DNA of 64,000 bases from Crotophaga sulcirostris (lineage: Eukaryota; Chordata; Aves; Cuculiformes; Crotophagidae), in NCBI GenBank assembly GCA_013397455.1, contig VYZB01000217.1:501104-565103 (forward strand), given 5' to 3'. Within the stretch, counting starts at the first letter, position 1. The number at the start of each line of letters is the position of its first letter. A program made the position numbers and the translations under genes. Shown here in pieces: positions 61,008-64,000 of this stretch. The notes below the pieces were generated by a model. That model ran no database searches, was not told the origin of the DNA, and worked only from the letters and a program-made list of their open reading frames with translations.

Positions 61008-64000
61008 CTAAAAAGTATGATGTGTTTGCATTTGTGCATAGCTTAGTACCTGTTAATGCAAAGAACACCCAGGCAATTTTTAAACCCTTAGACAAGGAAT
61101 AGTAAGTATGTTGTTAATACATGCTGAATTAAAGAAAAAAATATTTTGAATTTTAAAAAATTTGTGCCATAAAAGTTGTTGTTTCTGATTTTAATGAGCT
61201 ATTTCCAGATCATTGTTTCATCATAAGGCTCTTCTGCCACAAGATCTACTACTTAATGTAGTAAATGTTAAGGCATTAATGTTCATTGCCTCTTATTGAT
61301 TTTAGATTATTAAAAAATCCATGATGATTTGTTTTTCTTCCTGTTGAGTTATGAAATGTGGTAATCTGAAGCTAGAATTTTTTTAAAGCTGAAATATATC
61401 CAAACATATATACCCTTTAGCACCAGGGATTCCCTTTCTCTGTGGACATTTCTGCTGCCTTTGCTACGTGGTAAAGTTTTATCTATTTACTGGAAATAAG
61501 TTGATGAAATGGTGATATACTGTTTGCATTAAGGGAAAGAGAATCTTGCAGCTTACATGGAAGATGTACTTGTACAGTTGATTTGTTGGAATCTCAGAAC
61601 TATCAGAGGGGATAAATCTATGGGTTTGACAACATAGAATGGGTGACAGAAATGTCAGGCGGTGGTTTTCTGTTAGACATCTTTGGAATAAACATGCAGA
61701 AGATTTAGGTCAGTAGTACACACTAGTAGATTGAAAGGACTACTTCGTAGCATTGAATCTTGTAGAAACAGTATCTTCTAGAAGAAAGCAAATTATTTCC
61801 CTTTTCATTGCAGCTTTTAAGGAAAAAGGGTTATTTTGCAACACAACTGAAAATACTTGATTGAGTCTCTGTGATTATTTATATACGTACACAAATATTT
61901 TTTCTGTACGCAATTATTATTGTTCTTCTGAAATGAGGAACTACTTTCCTCCTGGTTTAATAGGACCTAGAATTATTCATTAAAAATCTTTGCTGAGTGT
62001 GAGTATTTGTCTCTGAAGATTGTCTGTACAATCACTTTTTAGTGATTAGCCTTTGATTAGCAAGAAGTCGGATTCCTAGAAAACTAGAGATCATTTGAGA
62101 ACTTCATATGACTAATGATCTTTATTTTTGTAGACATAAAATCAAATCATAACATTTTTGCCTTCAAGAAATGTCCCTTCAGTAGAAAGCAACCTTTTTC
62201 TTGCTAAAAAGTTTAAGAAAAAATACTGAATGAGTTTTCTTACATTTTTTTGTTTGTATTTTGTAAAACCCAGAGTATTCACTTGCAAAGCACTGCCATT
62301 GTGCTGTGAAATCTTCCCTATTATTTTTTCACAGCATAAATTATACTTCCTCCTTAATAACTTTCAGCAGCCCAGTTCATGCTTTACAGATCAGCACCCT
62401 AAGCATTACTGACAAGTCATGCAATACTGTGGTAAGTACTATGTAATAAAGGGGTAGATGTTTTCTTAACAAATATTTCTGATTTTTTCCACACAAGACT
62501 CTGCCTGACAGTTTATACTGCAAATATTTTGTAGAGTTCATAACATCTGTGCTTCACTGTTTTGAAAAGACAGTGTGAGAAAGGCATGCCTGTGGGTTAG
62601 AAAGGTCATTCTGCTTAAGAAAGGTGAGATGCCTCCACTGTGGCTGTGGAGAAACATTCTTGGTTCCAGAAAAAATGTGTTTAGCAGGTAGTAGTATCAA
62701 AAAGGTGTTATACTAAGGGAAAACAGAGGTGATTTTTTTTCAGTATTTACATGGAGTGAATATATACCTTTATTTTTGTAACTAGCTGATTCTTGAATTT
62801 TTAAAACTTGTGTCGCGTTTAGTCTGCTTATACAGTAGGCAGCAGAGCTTAGTAAGTGTAATTATTGTGTATTTCTAGTTTACTTCAAATTTTGATTCAA
62901 TCAGAATCCCTAAATCTGACAACCTATAATCAAACAAAGGGAGTACTCTAGTAGGTGGGGATTAACAGAAAGGAATTAAACTGTCATTTTGCAACAGCTT
63001 AGACCAATATGAAAGCCCATTTATGAGTCTTTCAATAAATATCCCTTTTGTTTTGTCTAATTGCTGGTTTGAATGTATCAGACTCATCAATGGGATTAGG
63101 GTTAATAGATGTTTGGTCACGCATAACATGCAGACGAGGAATCTGATACACACACACACAAAAATTACACTTAATGAGCTTAGCAAATGTTTGCCATATT
63201 TTTAATGAACCCTGGGGCTGTCTTAGAAATGCTTAGCAACTGCTTTTCCATCCTTGAAAATAGAGTAACTGAAGGACATTAACACTATGTACACCATAAA
63301 TAAAGTGAGCTATTTAAGGATGCCAACTGGGAGGTGGGAATGATGACGTTTTCTGTGCAGGAGCCAGGGACACTTAAAACTTCATGTGTATGTTAAATCT
63401 CTCACAACCCAGAAGGGCATCTCTAGTTTCCTACAGAGAATGGGTGTGAGAGTTTGAGGGAGATCAAGTAACTGCTTTAAAAAAAAAAGTTTATGATACA
63501 GCTTTAAAAATCATTCTTCCCTGACTTTTCTTTTCCTCAACCTCTTCGTCTTGTTGCCAAATACTTGCAGAGGAGATTATCAAAAAAGCAGATTATTTGC
63601 TTGCATTATCCCAAGTTTATGATTTTTGCCTTGACCATTAAGCAGAATCCTTCCCTAAACACATGATGTGGCAAAGAATGGGCATGCTCTGGGGGATTGT
63701 TGCACAGTAGATTTAATGATGCATTCATTAGACTCTGGGACCTAAAACCAGGGCAGGTTGATTAATGGGGAATTATTGGTCCAAACCATGTGTCATGTGG
63801 TGTAGTCATTTTGACTGGACATAACAAAATCAGGTTTTCCTTAGGGAAGGTCTTGATTTGATATAATAATGCAAAAAGTGTCATTCAGATGGATTATGTC
63901 TAGAAGAAATGAGTGCTTTTCAAGACTTTAGTTGCCATAGAGGCAATGGACCAAAGATCTTTGGTCTGCACACAAAAATCTTTTGAAACATCGGCTCTTA
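61008..64000. other. Unique AT-rich DNA, no gene recognised
   Basis: Nothing coding is seen. A (CA)6 run lies at 63149-63160. The last block (63650-63900) has the balanced, non-repetitive texture of a conserved noncoding element (ATTAATGGGGAATTATTGG, TGTCATGTGG), an impression only. No CR1 copy or LTR is recognised. Confidence 0.45.
63149..63160 (+). repeat. (CA)6 microsatellite
   Basis: Six CA units are followed by an A run. It is short and near the lower limit for a microsatellite. Confidence 0.7.

Noticed and set aside
1..64000. CRISPR arrays, operons, Shine-Dalgarno sites, tRNA or rRNA genes
   Set aside because: No regularly spaced direct repeats, no bacterial gene layout and no tRNA-like or rRNA-like sequence was seen. 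The repeats are vertebrate CR1 and LTR elements.

Overview
This is vertebrate nuclear DNA, most probably from a bird. The sequence is AT-rich and poor in CpG, and it has no operon-like packing of open frames. The interspersed repeats are almost entirely CR1 LINE retrotransposons ending in the ATTCTATG-type 3' tail, with no Alu-like or B-type SINEs and no mammalian L1. One solo LTR (TGTCCTGG...CCAAGACA) looks like an avian ERV family. I cannot name the species or chromosome, and I recognise no complete protein-coding gene. The window is either a gene-poor intergenic stretch or lies inside very large introns.

Layout. 1-812: 3' part of a plus-strand CR1 that starts upstream of the window. 813-21619: unique AT-rich DNA with a few exon-like segments and no clear repeat. 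21620-21945: minus-strand CR1 3' end. 21946-25580: unique DNA that looks conserved-noncoding in texture. 25585-25743: a (TTTA)n microsatellite beside a short minus-strand CR1 tail. 27095-27160 and 28499-28745: two plus-strand CR1 3' ends. 29208-30028: minus-strand CR1 reverse-transcriptase fragment with internal and 3' deletions, touching a 584 bp solo LTR at 30029-30612. 30613-50198: unique DNA with several stretches of conserved-noncoding character. 50200-53214: the longest repeat, an old plus-strand CR1 running from the endonuclease domain to the 3' tail, carrying an internal triplet microsatellite and split by a younger minus-strand CR1 (51002-51666). 53215-64000: unique DNA with simple repeats, a GGGTT array able to form a G-quadruplex, and the best exon candidate (60670-61007, minus strand).

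No set of genes can be shown to work together here. The CR1 copies are dead: each carries stops, frameshifts or deletions. The nesting gives a relative order, with the host CR1 at 50.2-53.2 kb older than the CR1 inside it. The exon candidates on both strands are inferences from splice-site and reading-frame patterns only. Pseudo-exons are common in AT-rich DNA, so they are scored low. The minus-strand 60.7-61.0 kb candidate is the one most deserving a database search.
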